From: Cryomorphaceae bacterium
GTDB taxonomy: Bacteria > Bacteroidota > Bacteroidia > Flavobacteriales > Schleiferiaceae
Direction of reading: 5' to 3'
Assembly: GCA_013205365.1 (NCBI GenBank)
Contig: JABMNC010000048.1
Coordinates: 1-23,313 of the forward strand
DNA: 23,313 nucleotides
Every line of letters starts with the position of its first letter. Within the stretch, counting starts at the first letter, position 1. The notes below the pieces were generated by a model. That model was not told the origin of the DNA and made no database searches. It saw nothing but the letters and a program-made list of their open reading frames with translations. Both the position numbers and the translations under genes were made by a program. Positions 20,564-23,313 of the stretch are shown here, piece after piece.

Positions 20564-21790
20564 ATGCAAAAAATTAAAGTTGTTAATCCGGTCGTCGAGC
20601 TTGACGGCGACGAGATGACCCGAATCATTTGGGCTACCATTAAAAACAAGCTGATTCTTCCCTACCTCGACTTGGATTTAAAGTACTACGATCTTGGAAT
20701 GGAGCACCGCGATGCCACCGACGATCAAGTGACCGTGGATGCGGCGGAGGCCATTAAAAAGTACCACGTAGGCATCAAGTGCGCTACCATAACGCCCGAC
20801 GAGTCTAGAGTTAAAGAGTTTGGCCTCAAGCAAATGTGGAGGTCGCCCAACGGCACCATCCGCAATATTCTCGACGGAACGGTGTTTCGGGAGCCCATTG
20901 TGATTAAGAATATACCCCGCCTGGTAACAACGTGGAACAAGCCCATTGTCATTGGTCGCCACGCTTTTGGCGATCAGTACCGTGCGACCGACACTACCAT
21001 TAAGGGTAAGGGCAAGCTGACCATGACTTTCACGCCCGACGACGGTGCCGCCGCCCAGACTTGGGAGGTATACCAATTTCAGGGCGATGGGGTTGCCATG
21101 AGCATGTTCAACACCGACGAGTCCATTACGGGTTTTGCGCGGAGTTGCTTTAATATGGCGCTCGATAAAAAGTGGCCGCTTTATTTGAGTACCAAGAACA
21201 CCATACTCAAGAAGTACGATGGACGATTCAAAGATATTTTTCAAGAAATTTACCTCGCAGAGTTCAAGGACAAGTTCGATGCAGCGGGCATAACCTACGA
21301 GCACCGACTGATTGACGACATGGTGGCTTCAGCCCTTAAGTGGGAGGGTTCCTTTGTTTGGGCCTGCAAGAACTACGACGGTGACGTGCAGTCTGATACC
21401 GTGGCCCAGGGTTTTGGTTCGCTCGGACTCATGACCTCTGTGCTCATAACCCCCGACGGCAAGACCATGGAAGCCGAAGCGGCGCACGGGACGGTTACGC
21501 GCCACTACCGCCAGCACCAGCAAGGCAAACCTACCAGTACCAACCCCATCGCCTCCATTTTTGCTTGGACGCGCGGCCTCGCCCACCGAGGCAAGCTCGA
21601 CGGCAATACTGCGTTGATTCAGTTCTGCGAAACCCTCGAGCAGGTATGCGTAGAAGTCGTAGAAAGCGGCCGCATGACTAAGGATTTAGCGGTCTGTATT
21701 CACGGCAACAGCGTGCAGCATGGGGAGCACTACCTCTACACCGAGGAATTCTTGGAAGCCATTGATTTGGCCCTGCGCGAAAGGATTTAA
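20564..21790 (+). CDS. icd: NADP-dependent isocitrate dehydrogenase (eukaryotic-type homodimeric)
   Basis: A 408-residue enzyme that oxidatively decarboxylates isocitrate to 2-oxoglutarate and makes NADPH. It is of the IDH1/IDH2-like subfamily rather than the E. coli Icd type. It aligns almost without gaps to human IDH1 at the N-terminus: S94 and N96 in RSPNGTIRN and R132 in IGRHAFGDQYRATD have the same numbers. The metal-binding aspartates are in the IDDMVASALKW segment. The NADP-binding region is GTVTRHYRQHQQGKPTSTNP. A weak -7-like TATTTTAG (20548-20555) precedes the ATG by 8 nt. Its TAA stop shares the palindrome TTAA with the stop of the convergent glycosyltransferase. Confidence 0.96.
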   Translation: MQKIKVVNPVVELDGDEMTRIIWATIKNKLILPYLDLDLKYYDLGMEHRDATDDQVTVDAAEAIKKYHVGIKCATITPDESRVKEFGLKQMWRSPNGTIRNILDGTVFREPIVIKNIPRLVTTWNKPIVIGRHAFGDQYRATDTTIKGKGKLTMTFTPDDGAAAQTWEVYQFQGDGVAMSMFNTDESITGFARSCFNMALDKKWPLYLSTKNTILKKYDGRFKDIFQEIYLAEFKDKFDAAGITYEHRLIDDMVASALKWEGSFVWACKNYDGDVQSDTVAQGFGSLGLMTSVLITPDGKTMEAEAAHGTVTRHYRQHQQGKPTSTNPIASIFAWTRGLAHRGKLDGNTALIQFCETLEQVCVEVVESGRMTKDLAVCIHGNSVQHGEHYLYTEEFLEAIDLALRERI

Positions 21791-22632
21791 ATTCGAATCC
21801 GCAGGACGGTGAAGACCGTTAGAATCACATTTTTGAACGTAACTCCTGCGGCCCAATAAGCCTTTTGGGCTTCAGCAAAGCGCCCTGCCTTGTGATGGCT
21901 TCGGGCCTTTTGGCGCAATAGCTCCCCTTCGGCATGCTTTAAAACGGACTCAGGTATCCAGCCTTGCTGCACAAACTGCGCCCAGCGAAGCCGAATTTTG
22001 ATGCTGTGCGACTCGAGCTCTGCAGACATTCCGTGGTTAATTCGGTACCGGGTGAAGGGTTCGTCGGTCCAGCGTATGGGGCGCAGGCCCTGCGCCCAAA
22101 GCCGCATCCAAAGCTCTAAATCCTCGGTGCCTTGAAGCCTTTGGTTCGTATCAAAGGGATGCTCTCGAGCAATATCAGCGCGAAGCAGGCAGGCGCTCGG
22201 GGCGATGGCGGGCCGTTTAAGCACCCAGTCGCTGGCTTGCCTGGGCTGATCGCCGAAGCGAATGGCTCCCAAACGCTGCCCGTCCCATTCGCGCACAGGG
22301 TGGTAGGCCCAGGTTACCTCGGGCGCTTGAACCAAAAAATTAGTCAGACGCTCGTGCCACTGCGGCTCAAAAGCGTCGTCGGCATCGAGGTAGGCGATCC
22401 AGTCGCCCGAGGCTGCGCGGGACCCAGTGTTGCGGGCGGCACCCAGGCCTAGGTTTTGGGGATGCACCAATACCCGAACGTTGGGCCAGTTCCAGCTTCG
22501 AACCAAATCGGCGCATCCGCCCGGCGAGGCATCGTCGACGACCAGTACCTCAAAGGCCTTGGCCGCGCTGTCGACTGCTTCGCGCAGGGTTTCTTCGCTC
22601 TGGTAGCAAGGTATAACGACCGAGATCTTCAC
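21787..22632 (-). CDS. Family 2 glycosyltransferase
   Basis: A 281-residue GT-A-fold enzyme that transfers a sugar from a nucleotide donor, probably in surface polysaccharide synthesis on the cytoplasmic face. It shows KISVVIPCYQSEETL (2-16), VVDDAS (31-36), GLGAARNTG (62-70), the metal-binding YLDADD (81-86) and QGTEDLELWMRLW (167-179) with the candidate catalytic E170/D171. The frame is open far upstream to 22869, but the extra 79 residues are low-complexity Pro, Arg and Cys. The GTG at 22632 makes a 4-nt GTGA overlap with the gene before and puts the first strand at the N-terminus, so I chose it. The sugar cannot be predicted. The C-terminus has a short hydrophobic stretch (NVILTVFTVL). 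Confidence 0.88.
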   Translation of the reverse strand: MKISVVIPCYQSEETLREAVDSAAKAFEVLVVDDASPGGCADLVRSWNWPNVRVLVHPQNLGLGAARNTGSRAASGDWIAYLDADDAFEPQWHERLTNFLVQAPEVTWAYHPVREWDGQRLGAIRFGDQPRQASDWVLKRPAIAPSACLLRADIAREHPFDTNQRLQGTEDLELWMRLWAQGLRPIRWTDEPFTRYRINHGMSAELESHSIKIRLRWAQFVQQGWIPESVLKHAEGELLRQKARSHHKAGRFAEAQKAYWAAGVTFKNVILTVFTVLRIRI

Positions 22633-23313
22633 GTCGCGCGGGGCATGAAATGATTCGGAAAAAAATGGTGAAGGACGCGCCGAATGGGTTCCTTGAGGCC
22701 TATCGCGGCGAGCGTCGCTACGGCCAAGCGCACAAGGCCCTCGTACGGAATGTGGAGCAGTACCAGTGGGTGCAGGCGCACAAATCGTGCAAATAGTACA
22801 CGGTTGACGCGCATGTTTGCACTTCGCCGGGCGGAACTCCAATCCTGGCGGTAGAGGGAGTGGGTCCACCAGGTGGCAATATTTCGGTAGGCCCTCCGGA
22901 GCCGTTTGGGCTCAGGCTGGTGCTTTGCGGCGATATAGTCCACCAGGGCGAGCAGCTCTTGGTAGACCGCTCCGGTTTTGTTGGCCTTTTGGCGCGCCGT
23001 TTTGGGATGCATTCTAAAAAAATTGAGGACCTCGGGCACAAAGGCAATTCCGCCCTGCTCCAAAAGCAGAATGTAGGTCATCCAGTCTCCGTTGAGCTTC
23101 CAGGAGGGGTCGGCTCCGCCTACGGCTTTGAAGGTTTCAAGCCGCAGCAGTGCTCCGGACGCGTTGGGTATGACGTTGTGCAGCAGCATAAAATGCCGAA
23201 TCTCATGAAGGCCGTCGTTTCGGTAGCCCTCAATCCAGCGCACCGCTTCAGCTCGGTAGATGCTGCGGTAGTGAACATCAAAAAGGTGCAGGTTTTGGCT
23301 CGACTCGTCCACA
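22629..23313 (-). CDS. Glycosyltransferase (family 2-like), C-terminal part; 5' end outside window
   Basis: The last 227 codons of a protein whose frame runs off the window edge. PNASGALLRLETFKAVGGADPSWKLNGDWMTYILLLEQGGIAFVPEVLNFFRMH is the second half of a GT-A family 2 domain. It has the G-G-x-D and N-G-D-W-x-x-Y pattern that in these enzymes contains the catalytic acid. The C-terminal helices (about 145-227), rich in Arg and aromatic residues, are typical of larger GT2 members. It overlaps the next glycosyltransferase by GTGA, so both are made from one message. Two such genes in a row point to a glycan locus continuing past the window; what it builds is not visible here. Confidence 0.82.
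   Translation of the reverse strand, partial: VDESSQNLHLFDVHYRSIYRAEAVRWIEGYRNDGLHEIRHFMLLHNVIPNASGALLRLETFKAVGGADPSWKLNGDWMTYILLLEQGGIAFVPEVLNFFRMHPKTARQKANKTGAVYQELLALVDYIAAKHQPEPKRLRRAYRNIATWWTHSLYRQDWSSARRSANMRVNRVLFARFVRLHPLVLLHIPYEGLVRLAVATLAAIGLKEPIRRVLHHFFPNHFMPRAT

Noticed and set aside
20678..21304. Long open frame (208 codons) on the minus strand inside icd
   Set aside because: It is antisense to a gene matching IDH1 residue by residue, with no family resemblance and no start context.
22633..22869. 79-codon N-terminal extension of the family 2 glycosyltransferase
   Set aside because: It lies inside the upstream glycosyltransferase, is low-complexity, and is unnecessary given the GTGA overlap at 22632.
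1..23313. Mobile elements, CRISPR arrays, toxin-antitoxin or defence genes
   Set aside because: No transposase, integrase, spaced short repeats, terminal inverted repeats or small toxin-like gene pairs were found on either strand.

Overview
The window reads as chromosomal DNA of a Bacteroidota bacterium, most likely a Flavobacteriales-type organism. Four things point there: the archaeal/eukaryotic-type prolyl-tRNA synthetase, a DnaX without the usual zinc module, a DUF3822-like gene next to rsmD, and many TAnnTTTG-type -7 promoter boxes with almost no Shine-Dalgarno sequences. Base composition is moderately GC-rich for that order and genes are packed very tightly. The genus cannot be fixed from this sequence. 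No insertion sequence, prophage, CRISPR array or plasmid signature is visible.

Layout. 1-1197: the 3' end of proS coupled to a hypothetical gene. 1210-1664: a promoter, tRNA-Glu(UUC), rpsT and a strong terminator. 1743-7059: six overlapping plus-strand genes: radC, wecB-type UDP-GlcNAc 2-epimerase, a polysaccharide-deacetylase-like protein, a FemAB/GNAT-like acyltransferase, oxyR and rdgB. 7037-8723: a minus-strand group of a membrane-anchored pilin-like hypothetical protein, a DUF3822-like protein and rsmD. 8828-12970: a YjjG-type HAD phosphatase and a 1127-aa fused acyl-CoA mutase (IcmF). 12976-14355: a lipoprotein and exodeoxyribonuclease III, divergent from a symmetric 27-bp spacer. 14352-17899 (minus): an O-antigen ligase/TPR protein, the ribosomal operon rpsF-rpsR-rplI and a small membrane-anchored protein. 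17950-21790 (plus): a CruF-like carotenoid protein, dnaX and NADP-isocitrate dehydrogenase. 21787-23313 (minus): two family-2 glycosyltransferases, the second cut by the window edge and probably the edge of a surface-glycan locus.

How the genes work together. Most are housekeeping: translation, DNA replication and repair, nucleotide-pool cleaning, TCA cycle and branched acyl-CoA metabolism. A recurring secondary theme is cell-surface glycan: the epimerase/deacetylase/acyltransferase trio, the O-antigen-ligase-like protein and the terminal glycosyltransferases.

The most interesting signals are in expression control. dnaX carries an A10-G run containing an in-frame A AAA AAG heptamer, a -1 stop two codons later and a hairpin 7 nt downstream. 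This sits exactly where a short gamma-like form would end. Several monocistronic or operon-leading genes have a -7 box only 3-6 nt before the start codon, which suggests leaderless transcripts. The lipoprotein/xth spacer is a perfect 7-bp inverted repeat whose two arms are two such -7 boxes. I found no convincing wholly new multi-gene system; the epimerase/deacetylase/acyltransferase cluster is the nearest candidate.
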